Assembly: GCF_018449515.1 (NCBI RefSeq)
Contig: NZ_JAAVUQ010000004.1
Coordinates: 333,497-397,496 of the forward strand
Direction of reading: 5' to 3'
Source of the DNA: Caballeronia sp. dw_19
GTDB taxonomy: Bacteria > Pseudomonadota > Gammaproteobacteria > Burkholderiales > Burkholderiaceae
DNA: 64,000 nucleotides
Below the pieces are notes generated by a model. That model was not told the origin of the DNA, did no database searches, and saw only the letters and a list, made by a program, of their open reading frames with translations. Every line of letters starts with the position of its first letter. Within the stretch, counting starts at the first letter, position 1. Of the stretch, positions 8,568 through 20,993 are shown piece after piece. Made by a program: the position numbers and the translations under genes.

Positions 8568-9278
8568 TCAACCTGAGGCCCTGGCCGCTTCCCTGCTCTG
8601 CAGGCGCTCCTGCAAGTCCGCAGCGGCGCCGCCGATGTCCTCCTCTATGCCCGCCCGCGCGCCTTCTCCGTCGCCCTTCCAGAGGGCATCGACGATCTTG
8701 CGGTGCGCCGTCATTGACAACCGCATATGCGGGATGTCCGGTGCCACGAGATTCAGGAACGGGCCAATACGCATCCAGAGATTCTGGATGGTCGCGAGCG
8801 TCAGGTCGCTCGCGCCATGCGTATAGATTGCTATATGGAATTCGAAATTGCTGCGCAGGTACGCGGATACATCACCGGCTTCCACGTGGGCATTCATGGT
8901 GTCGAACACCGCTTGCAGCGCGTTCAAATGGTCCCTGGTCATCCGCGATGCCGCCCGCTTCGCCACGCAGCCTTCAAGGGCTATCCGCACGTCGCGCAGC
9001 TCTTCGAGCAGGTCGAGCGTCATGGGCGGCACCATCAACGCGCGACCCGGTCCATCGATCAACGCGCCTTCGGCTTGCAGCCGCGTGAGCGCGGCGCGCA
9101 CCGGCATGGTCGATGAACCGACGGCTTCGGCTACCCCGCGCAAGCTCAGCGCCTGACCGGGTGCAAAACGTCCCGTCATGATCGCCTCGCGCAACTGCGC
9201 GTAGACGCGGCCCGCCATGGTCTCGCGCGCCACCAGTTCAAGCGGCAGCGCGTCCGCGCTTGCTTCTCGTGTTGTCAA
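8568..9278 (-). CDS. GntR-family regulator, FCD type
   Basis: 236 residues. The N-terminal winged helix contains VYAQLREAIMTGRFAPGQAL and SSTMPVRAALTRLQAEGALI. The C-terminal all-helical FCD effector domain includes metal-ligand candidates NFEFHIAIYTH and MTAHRKI; the usual last His is replaced by Asp (IEEDI). The start is a TTG at 9278 with GGAG about 9 nt upstream; no ATG is available nearby. It sits 189 bp upstream of the dehydrogenase on the same strand and probably controls it and itself through the palindrome at 9308. Confidence 0.82.
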   Translation of the reverse strand: MTTREASADALPLELVARETMAGRVYAQLREAIMTGRFAPGQALSLRGVAEAVGSSTMPVRAALTRLQAEGALIDGPGRALMVPPMTLDLLEELRDVRIALEGCVAKRAASRMTRDHLNALQAVFDTMNAHVEAGDVSAYLRSNFEFHIAIYTHGASDLTLATIQNLWMRIGPFLNLVAPDIPHMRLSMTAHRKIVDALWKGDGEGARAGIEEDIGGAAADLQERLQSREAARASG

Positions 9279-9307
9279 TTAAACAGCTCCTTACGATATA
9301 TGTGACC

Positions 9308-9317
9308 TGTGATCACA
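9308..9317. promoter_or_regulatory. Palindromic operator candidate upstream of the GntR gene
   Basis: Perfect 10-bp palindrome TGTGATCACA, 30 bp before the TTG start of the GntR gene. FCD-type GntR proteins bind short palindromes of this size, so autoregulation is a reasonable inference. No experimental site is known to me. Confidence 0.45.
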
Positions 9318-9584
9318 TAGTAGCAAGAAGTTTGGTGCCCTTGCCGCTCTTAGTCAACCTTCAAGTTCTAAGGGAAAACGCGGCTGCCGGGTTGTCCGGG
9401 CGAACGATCCGGCAAGCGCATCGGCGCATGACCGGTGCTTTCGCCGTGGCGCCGAAAGAGGATCGAGGACCGGTTTGCGAGGACGACCCATATGCGGCGG
9501 TCGGCATCCAGGAGTGGTCGTCGCGTGCAAGCCGATAAGCGGTGAAGCGTTCACGCTCTGGGCGGGTGCAGTCAAGCAAATCGC
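9318..9584. other. Intergenic region, nothing assigned
   Basis: Short open frames on both strands lack ribosome binding sites and recognisable features. I see no repeat or RNA gene. Confidence 0.4.
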
Positions 9585-9893
9585 TTAAAGTCCCACCGCG
9601 GCCGGATTCATTTCGATGTGCAAAACGACCAGCCACATCTTCGGACAATCGGGCGCTATCTTGAGCGCCGGGTTGGTCTTGTCCACGGGCGTGATACAGC
9701 CCTTCTCGCGCGCCAGCAAATACGCGCGCCGTGCGTCTGACTGCAGCCATATGCTCACGAGACCGCACGTCAGGAAACTGAACATGGTTGTGATAAGACC
9801 CGGCGCGCCCGGATCAAGCTGCTGAACCGCATACGCGAATGCCGTGGTCAGAACCTGGTTCGCCACGATAGCGACACACACCACCTTCGCCAT
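9585..9893 (-). CDS. Small two-span membrane protein, unknown function
   Basis: 102 residues from an ATG at 9893 with GAGG about 9 nt upstream; alternatives lie at 9908 and at a GTG at 9929. There are two hydrophobic spans, VVCVAIVANQVLTTAFAYAV near the N-terminus and LITTMFSFLTCGLVSIWL around residue 40, followed by a soluble tail with basic stretches. No family is recognised. It lies upstream of nothing obvious on its strand apart from the region before the GntR promoter. Confidence 0.5.
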   Translation of the reverse strand: MAKVVCVAIVANQVLTTAFAYAVQQLDPGAPGLITTMFSFLTCGLVSIWLQSDARRAYLLAREKGCITPVDKTNPALKIAPDCPKMWLVVLHIEMNPAAVGL

Positions 9894-9999
9894 GCCCCTG
9901 ATCCTCATGGCCGTATGAAGCTTTAACACGATTGTGTACTCTTGACTGAACGCTGGTGAATGTTAGTTCGTTGATCGCCGTGCTTATCGTCGTGCTCAC

Positions 10000-10416
10000 T
10001 TAGTGAACCATCGTCACCGGTGTTTGCATGCTGCGCCACAACTTGTTCATCACCCACCAGCGGGTAAGAAAGCCCAGGTGACTGGCATCGACCAGGACAA
10101 TGTCCGAGCGTTTTTCAGCCGCGCACGCTGCAATGGTTCCAGCCACGGACCCAAATACACGTGACCAGTGATACGGAACCCCCGCGTCGTCCAGAATGGC
10201 GCGTGTCTGGCTGAGCGCGCTCAGCATCGCGCGCTTTTCCTGCAAGCGCAGCGCACCACGGGAATGAAACGCACTGGCGCGCCCCTGGTCCGGAAGTTCA
10301 AGCACCTCCATCAACTCGACCTCGGACACGCAGTGCTCGGCGAAAAGGAATGCAGCATGCCGTGCGGCCTGAAGCGCGCCGTCCTTGTTTATCACCGGTA
10401 TCAGTACCCGTAACAT
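10000..10416 (-). CDS. Universal stress protein, UspA family
   Basis: 138 residues of the UspA fold: beta-1 RVLIPVINKDGALQAARHAA, and the C-terminal DIVLVDASHLG followed by VTMVH. GGGGA lies 6 nt before the ATG. The usual ATP-binding G-x2-G-x9-G(S/T) motif is degenerate (SHLGFLTRWWVMNKLW), so ATP binding is doubtful. Cytoplasmic; its role in stress survival is inferred from the family. It stands alone between a membrane protein and the transglycosylase gene. Confidence 0.75.
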   Translation of the reverse strand: MLRVLIPVINKDGALQAARHAAFLFAEHCVSEVELMEVLELPDQGRASAFHSRGALRLQEKRAMLSALSQTRAILDDAGVPYHWSRVFGSVAGTIAACAAEKRSDIVLVDASHLGFLTRWWVMNKLWRSMQTPVTMVH

Positions 10417-10510
10417 AAGCGTCCCCGTTTCAGCTATGACTACAACTTGATTACAGCAGGTCCGGTGTTAAACGCGAGCAGAGTTTCGAGCCTGCGGCGT
10501 AAAAATTGTG

Positions 10511-11152
10511 TCAAGGCGACCTTACAAGCGCATCCTTGGCTGCATCGTCCGGTGGCGCGTGCAGGCTGGCCGAGAACTGCCTCATGCGAAAAGCCACGCG
10601 TTGGGCGTATCCCTTACCGCCGCCGCTGTATCGTTTGAGGGCGACGCCCAAGTCGCCGCCCGATGCATCGAGATACTCGCGCAGGATTGAAGATCCTATC
10701 CGCACGTTCTCGCCGGGCTCGGTCAAGTCGTTGCCCGATGCAAATACCTGCGGATGAGCAGCCGGAAGAATCTGCATCAGCCCTTGCGCGCCGGCAACGC
10801 TGACCGCCTGCCGGTCGAACCCTGACTCGGTTGCAATGACCGCGAGCAATAGCACAGGTGACATTGCATATTCGTTTGCCGCGCTGATGACCGCACGCGC
10901 AATCAGCGTGGCCTCCTGCCGGGCCACCCGGAACTGCCGCCATAACACCGCCGCTACATTTGCAACCTGCGGCGATTCGCCGGATGAGGATTCAATACTT
11001 GCCGATATCTTCCCGTCAGGCACTGACCGGTCATTGGTTACATCCGTTGCATCGGCTGCGTATGCCGCGCTTGCGGCCATGAACGAAAACGCGCAGAGGG
11101 CAAGTTTCGCACGCAACTGTCGCCTTGATTCTTTTGACTGCTTCTCATGCAT
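10511..11152 (-). CDS. Lytic transglycosylase (SLT domain), secreted
   Basis: The ATG at 11152 is preferred: AAGGGG lies 8 nt upstream and it opens the leader MHEKQSKESRRQLRAKLALC...AAYA. The roughly 213-residue protein carries a Goose-lysozyme-like SLT domain with the catalytic Glu in AVIATESGFD, then GAQGLMQILP and the helix ending in ALKRYSGGGKGYAQRV. Such enzymes cleave peptidoglycan between MurNAc and GlcNAc in the periplasm. It is small and has no other domain, like transglycosylases that open the wall for secretion systems, but no such system is nearby. Confidence 0.8.
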   Translation of the reverse strand: MHEKQSKESRRQLRAKLALCAFSFMAASAAYAADATDVTNDRSVPDGKISASIESSSGESPQVANVAAVLWRQFRVARQEATLIARAVISAANEYAMSPVLLLAVIATESGFDRQAVSVAGAQGLMQILPAAHPQVFASGNDLTEPGENVRIGSSILREYLDASGGDLGVALKRYSGGGKGYAQRVAFRMRQFSASLHAPPDDAAKDALVRSP

Positions 11153-11315
11153 CACGGCCCCTTCTCGTTTGCGTTCGGGAAGGCTACGCTGCCCGACGTA
11201 TCGATCGGGATAAAAGCTGACCATGCCGTATCAAGAACCCGTCAAGACGTGAGCGTTCAGCATCGAATTTCGCCAGCGCACCATCAGACTCGCATGGGAA
11301 CGCCGCTAAACAACA

Positions 11316-11341
11316 CATCAAACCAATGCATCAAACCAATG
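11316..11341. repeat. Perfect 13-bp tandem duplication beside the kdpE stop
   Basis: CATCAAACCAATG occurs twice head to tail, ending 2 bp before the kdpE stop codon. It is one of several short intergenic duplications in this window. Confidence 0.75.
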
Positions 11342-11342
11342 C

Positions 11343-12041
11343 CTACTGCGCACCCACCAGCCGGTAACCCACCCCAGTCTCCGTCACGATATGAACCGGC
11401 TGCGCCGGATCAAGCTCCAGCTTGTGGCGAAGGTGTCCCATATAGACACGCAGATAGTGCTGGTTCTCCACATACGCGGGTCCCCATACTTCGCGCAGCA
11501 ATTGCTGATGCGTGATGACTCGCCCGGCCTGGCGTACCAGCGTAGTCAGCAGTCTGTATTCGATCGGCGTGAGGTGAATCAGCTCACCATCACGCGTGAC
11601 ACGCCTTTCAGACAGATCCACCGATACCGGCCCAAACCGGACCTGCGGTGTCTCCTGCTGCCCGCCGCGGTTACGCCGTCTTAGCTGCGCACGGATTCGC
11701 GCGAGCAACTCCGACACACCAAATGGCTTCGTCAGATAGTCGTCCGCTCCCGCATCCAGCGCTGCAACCTTGGCGTCTTCGTGCGTGCGTGCCGAGAGCA
11801 CGATCAACGGTTGTTCGGTCCAGGTACGCAGTTCGCGAATCACGTCGATACCGTCGGTGTCCGGCAAGCCAAGGTCAATGACAATGAGATCAGGCAGCCG
11901 AAAGGCGGCTTCGCGCAAACCCTGCTGTCCCGTTTCAGCTTCGAACACGGTCATGCCCTGCGCTTCAAGCGTACTCCTTACGAAACGGCGGATCTGCTTG
12001 TCGTCTTCTATGACGACGATGGTCAACGTAGGCTCGCTCAT
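11343..12041 (-). CDS. kdpE: KDP response regulator
   Basis: 232 residues, OmpR/PhoB type. The receiver domain has the acidic pair in VVIEDD, phospho-acceptor Asp56 (LIVIDLGLPD) and Lys105 (LTKPFG). The C-terminal winged helix contains LTPIEYRLLTTLVRQAGRVI. It activates kdp transcription when phosphorylated by KdpD under potassium limitation. Its ATG overlaps the kdpD stop (ATGA), so it is translationally coupled at the end of the operon. A candidate target site is at 19754-19778. Confidence 0.95.
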   Translation of the reverse strand: MSEPTLTIVVIEDDKQIRRFVRSTLEAQGMTVFEAETGQQGLREAAFRLPDLIVIDLGLPDTDGIDVIRELRTWTEQPLIVLSARTHEDAKVAALDAGADDYLTKPFGVSELLARIRAQLRRRNRGGQQETPQVRFGPVSVDLSERRVTRDGELIHLTPIEYRLLTTLVRQAGRVITHQQLLREVWGPAYVENQHYLRVYMGHLRHKLELDPAQPVHIVTETGVGYRLVGAQ

Positions 12042-14830
12042 GGAGTATCCGTATGCACGGCCGCGTCCGGCCCGTCGCCATCTTCCTCAGGAAGCACCTC
12101 GAAGGGTGGCGCCTGATCGGCCGGCAACGTGAACCAGAACCTTGCGCCCAACACCTTCCCTTCACCATCCACCCTGTTCTCAGCGCCGATCTTCCCTCCA
12201 TGCGCCTCCACGATCGCCCGGCAGATTGCCAGGCCCAGACCAATCCCCGGCATGGCGGATTCCTTCTCTCCGCGCGTGAATTTATCGAAGAGCGTTTGTT
12301 GTATGCCCGGCGGCAGGCCCGGGCCGTTATCGTCGACGCAAACCTTCACGAAACGCTCGCCCGAATGCTGTTCGGCCGCTGCGTGGATGGACAGCGATGA
12401 ATCGCGCGGCGTGTATTTCGCCGCATTTTCAAACAGGTTCGCGAGCAGCCGTTCCATCAAAACCGCGTCCAGTTGTATCAATGGAAGGTCGGCCGGAACG
12501 CGAACCTGTACGGCGTGCCCGGCGAGCGTACGGCGGCATACCGCCAGCGCCGCGCCAACCACCTCTTCCAGCATCAGCCACTGCCGGTTCAGACGGATGC
12601 TGCCCGCCTGGAGCCGGGCCATGTCGAGCAGATTCGTCACCAGCCCGCTCATGCGCAGTGCTTCCTCGTGGATTGCGTGAACCAGCTCGCGCGCAGTGTC
12701 GGCCGAGCCGTTGTGAATGCGCTGCTGCTCCTCCAGCACCGAAGCGAATCCGACGATCGAAGTCAGCGGCGTGCGCAAATCGTGTGAGATGGCCGACAGC
12801 AGCGAGTTGCGCATGCGCTCCGACTCCATGTTGACCAACGCATCCTGCGCGATCTCGACGTAGTGGACACGTTCGAGCGCGAGCGCGATCTGGGAAGCGA
12901 ACGTGTCGATCATGCGTTGCTGTTCAGGGACCGCAAGCTCGGCTGCATGAGCGGTGATAAGTGCGAGGACACCGCGTGTACGCATGGGCGCTTTCAGCGG
13001 CAGGTAGAGCGCGTTGCTGGCCGGCAGCGTGTCCGTTCCGCGTCCCGCAGGTTTTTGTTGGTCATAAACCCATTGGCCGATGTCAAGGTCGAGATCGGCG
13101 GCATCGAGTGTGAACTGCGGATTGGGATCGTCGACTTTCTGGCGGATTTTTTCCGTACTGTCGGGCAGCAGAATGGCGACCTTGGCCTGGAAGATTTCGC
13201 CTACGTGGCGCGTTCCAATTTCGATGATCTGTTCGGTCATCAACGCGCCGCCCAGTTCCCGCGTCATCGCGTACATGGCGCCCGTGCGCCGCTCGCGCAA
13301 CGAGGCTACCCGCGCCTGACGCCGAAGATTCGAAGTCAGATGGCTGATCGTGAGCGAGGTCAGCAGCATCACGAAGAAAGTCAGCAGGTATTGCGTATCT
13401 GAAACGGAAAAGGAAAGTTGTGGCGGAACAAAGAAGAAATCAAACGCCGCGACGCTCACGAACGAAAGCAGTACGCCAGGGCCTCGTCCGAGCCGGACTG
13501 CGGCAAAGACAACGCCGAGCAAATACAACATCACGAGGTTCGTGAGGTCGATATGACGCGACAGCAGGCTCGCCAGCGCCGTGATCGCGACGCCGATTGC
13601 AGCCGCATAAAAATAGGCGTTCGGCGAAGAACGGGCTTCGTTGCGGACAGTGGCGAACACCGGGATGCTTGCATCGCGCTCGCGGCCTTCCTTGGCCGCT
13701 TTCACGCCCACCAGCGTCACATCGATATCGTGCGCATGGTGCACCAGTGCTTCGGCAACGGGTCGATCAAGCAGACGCCTCCAGCCAGGCGCGTCAGACG
13801 CCCCCGCCACGATCTTGGACACGTTGCGCATGCGTGCGTATGCGACCAGCGTGGCGGCCGCGTCGGCACCGTCAAGGGTCACTGTCTCGGCGCCCAGCTC
13901 GGAGGCCAGCTTGAGCGCATCCAGCGTGCGTTTTCGCCATGCGTCAGGCAAGCGCTGCAGCTTGGGTGTTTCAACATAAACCGCGAGCCAATCCGCCTTG
14001 AGGCTCGCGGCAAGACGCGCGGCCGAGCGAACCAGCGTGGCGCTTTCAGGCCCCGGCCCGATGCAAGCGATAAGTCGCTCACGCGCCTGCCAGATCCGGC
14101 TAATGGACTGATCGGCACGATACTCTCGCATCTGCGCGTCCACGCGGTCGGCCGTTCGACGCAGCGCCAGTTCACGCAATGCAATCAGGTTGCCTTTGCG
14201 GAAAAAATTCTTGACCGCGTTTGCCGCTTGCTGCGCCATATAAACTTTTCCGTCCCTCAAGCGGTCCAGCAACTCTTCGGCTGGCAGGTCCACGAGCGTG
14301 ACTTCATCGGCGAGATCGAACACGCGGTCAGGCACGGTTTCCCATACCCGGATACCCGTGATCTGCCCGACGATATCGTTCAGGCTCTCAAGATGCTGGA
14401 CGTTGACGGTGGTGTACACGTCGATACCGGCGTCGAGCAATTCGTACACGTCCTGCCACCGTTTAAGGTGACGGGCGCCCTGCACGTTCGAATGCGCGAG
14501 TTCGTCGACGAGAATCAGTTGCGGCTTGCGTGCAAGCGCTGCGTCGAGGTCGAATTCGGGCAGCTTCCGGCCACGGTATTCGTACAGCGTCAGCGGCACG
14601 GCATCCAGCCCCTCCACCAGCGCAAGCGTCTCCTTGCGGCCATGTGTTTCGACAATGCCGACAACCGTATCGAACCCTTCCTCACGGCGACGATGCCCGG
14701 CTTGCAACATGGCATAGGTCTTCCCCACACCAGCCGATGCGCCGAAGAAAATCTTCAGCCTGCCACGCTGCTTTTTCTCTTCGTCGCGCTGGATCTTGTC
14801 GAGCAGCTCGTCGGGGTCGGGACGGTCCAT
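12038..14830 (-). CDS. kdpD: KDP sensor histidine kinase
   Basis: 930 residues in the full KdpD architecture. The N-terminal KdpD domain has a Walker-like loop GASAGVGKT (residues 30-38) and the LVDELAHSN motif. A USP-like domain covers about 250-370, four membrane spans about 400-500 (ASLLSRHIDLTNLVMLYLLG, then DFFFVPPQLSFSVSD), and a GAF-like region follows. The HisKA domain has the phospho-His in SAISHDLRTPLTS, and the HATPase domain has DNGPGLPPG and GIGLGLAICRAI. It senses potassium and turgor in the inner membrane and phosphorylates KdpE. It starts one base into the kdpC stop (TGATG). Confidence 0.95.
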   Translation of the reverse strand: MDRPDPDELLDKIQRDEEKKQRGRLKIFFGASAGVGKTYAMLQAGHRRREEGFDTVVGIVETHGRKETLALVEGLDAVPLTLYEYRGRKLPEFDLDAALARKPQLILVDELAHSNVQGARHLKRWQDVYELLDAGIDVYTTVNVQHLESLNDIVGQITGIRVWETVPDRVFDLADEVTLVDLPAEELLDRLRDGKVYMAQQAANAVKNFFRKGNLIALRELALRRTADRVDAQMREYRADQSISRIWQARERLIACIGPGPESATLVRSAARLAASLKADWLAVYVETPKLQRLPDAWRKRTLDALKLASELGAETVTLDGADAAATLVAYARMRNVSKIVAGASDAPGWRRLLDRPVAEALVHHAHDIDVTLVGVKAAKEGRERDASIPVFATVRNEARSSPNAYFYAAAIGVAITALASLLSRHIDLTNLVMLYLLGVVFAAVRLGRGPGVLLSFVSVAAFDFFFVPPQLSFSVSDTQYLLTFFVMLLTSLTISHLTSNLRRQARVASLRERRTGAMYAMTRELGGALMTEQIIEIGTRHVGEIFQAKVAILLPDSTEKIRQKVDDPNPQFTLDAADLDLDIGQWVYDQQKPAGRGTDTLPASNALYLPLKAPMRTRGVLALITAHAAELAVPEQQRMIDTFASQIALALERVHYVEIAQDALVNMESERMRNSLLSAISHDLRTPLTSIVGFASVLEEQQRIHNGSADTARELVHAIHEEALRMSGLVTNLLDMARLQAGSIRLNRQWLMLEEVVGAALAVCRRTLAGHAVQVRVPADLPLIQLDAVLMERLLANLFENAAKYTPRDSSLSIHAAAEQHSGERFVKVCVDDNGPGLPPGIQQTLFDKFTRGEKESAMPGIGLGLAICRAIVEAHGGKIGAENRVDGEGKVLGARFWFTLPADQAPPFEVLPEEDGDGPDAAVHTDTP

Positions 14831-15411
14831 CAGCTTGCGGGCTTCATTTCGTCAAGCGCCAGGTTCAGCTTCAGCACGTTCACGCGTGCCTCGCCAAGAA
14901 TGCCGAACTGACGGCCGCTGGTTGCGCGTTGAACCAGTGCATCGACGTCGTTGTGTGACAGCTTGCGTGCCTTTGCTACACGGTCGATTTGATAAGCGGC
15001 GGCGGCCGGGCTGATCTCGGGATCGAGACCACTGCCTGACGATGTAACGAGGTCAACCGGTACCGGCGCCGTGTTTGTCGGGTCCGCGTCGTGCAAGGCG
15101 CTGATGCGTCCTTTCACTTCATCGGCGAGCGCCGGGTTCGTCGGGCCGAGGTTCGAAGCACTTGAGCCTTGCGGGTTGTAGGGGTTCGGCGAGGTTGCCG
15201 ACAGGCGGCCCCAGAAATAGCCGGGTGCATCGAATTGCTGGCCCAGCAGTTCCGAGCCGACCAGCTTGCCGTTCTTCTCGATCAGGCTACCGTTTGCCTG
15301 GCTCGGAAAGGCTGCATGCGAGACTGCGGTGACCACGATCGGATACACCAGCCCGGTCACAACGGTCAATGCCGCGAACAACACGAGCACAGGACGAAGG
15401 ATATTTTTCAT
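14830..15411 (-). CDS. kdpC: Potassium-transporting ATPase KdpC subunit
   Basis: 193 residues: one N-terminal membrane span ([20 protein letters not shown]) and a soluble domain with the family blocks [20 protein letters not shown] and [17 protein letters not shown]. KdpC stabilises the KdpA-KdpB complex. It lies 86 bp after kdpB and overlaps the start of kdpD. Confidence 0.95.
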   Translation of the reverse strand: MKNILRPVLVLFAALTVVTGLVYPIVVTAVSHAAFPSQANGSLIEKNGKLVGSELLGQQFDAPGYFWGRLSATSPNPYNPQGSSASNLGPTNPALADEVKGRISALHDADPTNTAPVPVDLVTSSGSGLDPEISPAAAAYQIDRVAKARKLSHNDVDALVQRATSGRQFGILGEARVNVLKLNLALDEMKPAS

Positions 15412-15497
15412 GATGATTCAATCCAGTTAGATTGCAATGAGACCGAAGGTGGCAGCGGCCGGGTATGCGGCAAGCAGACCCAGCCGCCGTCTATCGG

Positions 15498-17651
<2,154 letters not shown>

Positions 17652-17675
17652 ACTTTCCTCTGTATCAGTGACCGC

Positions 17676-19480
<1,805 letters not shown>

Positions 19481-19484
<4 letters not shown>

Positions 19485-19576
19485 TCCAGATCCTCCGCAC
19501 GCAATAGTGCGTACACGAGGTACACGAACAAGAGCAGAGTCGAAGCACCTGCCAGCAACAGCATCCAGGTGGTCAT
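19481..19576 (-). CDS. kdpF: KdpF small membrane subunit
   Basis: 31 residues, reading MTTWMLLLAGASTLLLFVYL then VYALLRAEDLE: one membrane span ending in the YALLRAE motif shared by KdpF proteins. Its start overlaps the stop of the small ORF upstream and its stop overlaps the kdpA start (both ATGA), so translation is coupled. Confidence 0.85.
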
Positions 19577-19677
19577 GGGCGACCTCCCGGGGCGCGACGC
19601 AATTTGTCGCAGCCAATGGCAAGAGCCGCGCCCACTGCCCAGAAGGCGATGATGCCGGCGATATATATCAGGTCCAT
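19573..19677 (-). CDS. Small membrane ORF preceding kdpF
   Basis: 34 residues, MDLIYIAGIIAFWAVGAALA then IGCDKLRRAPGGRP: one membrane span and a basic tail. GGGAG lies about 9 nt before the ATG and the stop overlaps the kdpF start by four bases. It is the first gene of the kdp operon here. It is not one of the standard E. coli Kdp subunits. A role as an accessory Kdp peptide is inference from position only. Confidence 0.65.
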   Translation of the reverse strand: MDLIYIAGIIAFWAVGAALAIGCDKLRRAPGGRP

Positions 19678-19753
19678 TATTTTGATCTCCCGTAGCGGAT
19701 TAGGACGTGCTGAAGGTTAGTTGATCGCGCGTAAACAGCCGGAAAAGAGAACT

Positions 19754-19778
19754 GGCGGGGATATAAAGAAAGTGTAAA
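19754..19778 (-). promoter_or_regulatory. Putative KdpE operator
   Basis: On the minus strand TTTACACTTTCTTTATATCC runs into CCGCC, close to the E. coli KdpE site in front of kdpFABC (TTTATACTTTTTTTACACC, then CCGCC). It lies about 80-100 bp before the first start codon of the operon, as expected for an activator site. Confidence 0.65.
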
Positions 19779-19831
19779 GACGGGGGAGTCAGGCGGGGGG
19801 ATTGAGAGGTCAGGTTTTTGAGGTAGTGGTC

Positions 19832-19891
19832 GGGGTTGGCGCTGGGGTTGGCGCTGGGGTTGGCGCTGGGGTTGGCGCTGGGGTTGGCGCT
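19832..19891 (+). repeat. 12-bp tandem repeat at the outer edge of element B
   Basis: Five perfect head-to-tail copies of GGGGTTGGCGCT, followed by GGGG. The plus strand thus carries at least six closely spaced G-runs and could fold into a G-quadruplex. Copy A has a different, 40-bp, repeat unit at the same place. Confidence 0.9.
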
Positions 19892-20163
19892 GGGGTGGTC
19901 GGTTCTGGGGTCAGCGGTCGGGGTCAGTGCCGGGTTGGTGCTTTCAGTGTTAGTGGTCTGCGAGAGTCGGATTTTCTCTTTATCACTGTTAGCCACTGTG
20001 CGTGGCGGCACGTCATTTCTTTGTCCAAAGCGACAAAGAAACGAAGCAAAGAAAACGCTTTAACCGCTCTACCCTAAGTGTCCACAGCGTGCAGTTTCTA
20101 TTCATAGGTGCCCCAAAAGCACGGTGCTCGCCAGAGCCACGGATGTGTGAAACCCTCCTTCTC
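19892..20163 (+). repeat. Element B, left arm
   Basis: Carries the conserved arm sequence, including the palindromic block TTTCTTTGTC-CAAAGC-GACAAAGAAA (about 20015-20040) and GGTGCCCCAAAAGCACGGTG. It matches the left arm of A almost base for base over the inner ~200 bp. Confidence 0.75.
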
Positions 20164-20542
20164 GCGAATCCTGACACGAACACGCTTCGCCCCGTACGCT
20201 CTCGGGCAAGCACCATTGCTAAGGAACCCGCACTGCCTTACGGGTATTTACGGCTGCGGCTTTTTGACGGCTTAGCTTCTGGTCTGTGCGACCGTATTCA
20301 TAGGCCACAGCTTCATGCGTGTTTGTGTTTACTGCTTCAGTTTTTGTGAATTGGCTGCGCGTTCTGTACAGCTATTTTCGTCGGTTACGGCCACCCGCAT
20401 CTTTGCGACCTCGTTTCCTGGCGGGTTGGCTACGTGGTTCGAGGTGTGTACAAATTCGGTGGTTGGTCGTCCGCGGATAGCGCGGGGTGCTCCTTGGGCA
20501 GGTTCAATCACTGGTGGCGAAGCGTGTGGGTATCGGTGTTCG
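20164..20542. repeat. Element B, core segment
   Basis: About 379 bp, the reverse complement of the A core with scattered substitutions. A 97-codon plus-strand frame (20315-20608) and an antisense 89-codon frame (20329-20598) correspond to those in A. Differences are spread over all codon positions, so I treat them as noncoding. Confidence 0.7.
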
Positions 20543-20830
20543 GAGAAAGAGGGGTTCACACATCCTTCGCTCTGGCGAGCACCGTGCTTTTGGGGCACCT
20601 ATGAATAGAAACTGCACGCTGTGGACACTTAGGGTAGCGTGGTTGAAAGCGTTTTCTTTGCTTCGTTTCTTTGTCGCTTTGGACAAAGAAATGACGTGCC
20701 GCCACGCACAGTGGCTAATAGTGATAAAGAGAAAATCCGACTCTCGCAGACCACTAACACTGAAAGCACCAACCCGGCATCGACTCCGACCGCTGGCCCT
20801 AGAACCTAGCACCCATCACTGCCCCGACCA
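20543..20830 (-). repeat. Element B, right arm
   Basis: Inverted copy of the left arm up to the CTAACACTGAAAGCACC block. The outer C-rich repeats are short here and fade out near 20830. Confidence 0.7.
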
Positions 20831-20993
20831 CTACCCCACGCCCCTCTCGATCAAACAGAACCCAACGTCGACGTATAAGAGCGTCTGCAGAGTAGAAACC
20901 CCATTGTCTAACTGCACGACGATTTCAGTAATCACGGGGTTCCTCTAGCGCCACCTGAAAATAAACCAAGCCGACTTAAACCGCTGCACACGA

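Larger units (their letters stand above)
19815..20830. repeat. Long inverted-repeat element, copy B
   Basis: About 1.0 kb, same architecture as copy A. It sits between the kdp promoter and the end of the beta-propeller gene. The core (20164-20542) matches the A core in reverse, so the element is inverted relative to A. It encodes no transposase. Its left outer edge lies only about 40-60 bp from the KdpE-like operator, so it could affect kdp expression. Confidence 0.8.

Noticed and set aside
13418..14911. 497-codon plus-strand open frame
   Set aside because: Antisense to kdpD and the end of kdpC; no domain and arginine-rich composition.
19485..19622. Upstream extension of kdpA to 19622
   Set aside because: It would overlap kdpF and most of the small membrane ORF in another frame, and KdpA proteins start like the MNANTVFQTG frame at 19484.
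19700..20011. ORF in element B with a repeated NPSANPSANP stretch
   Set aside because: The repeat peptide is only the translation of the 12-bp DNA repeat; there is no start signal and the unit differs in the other copies.
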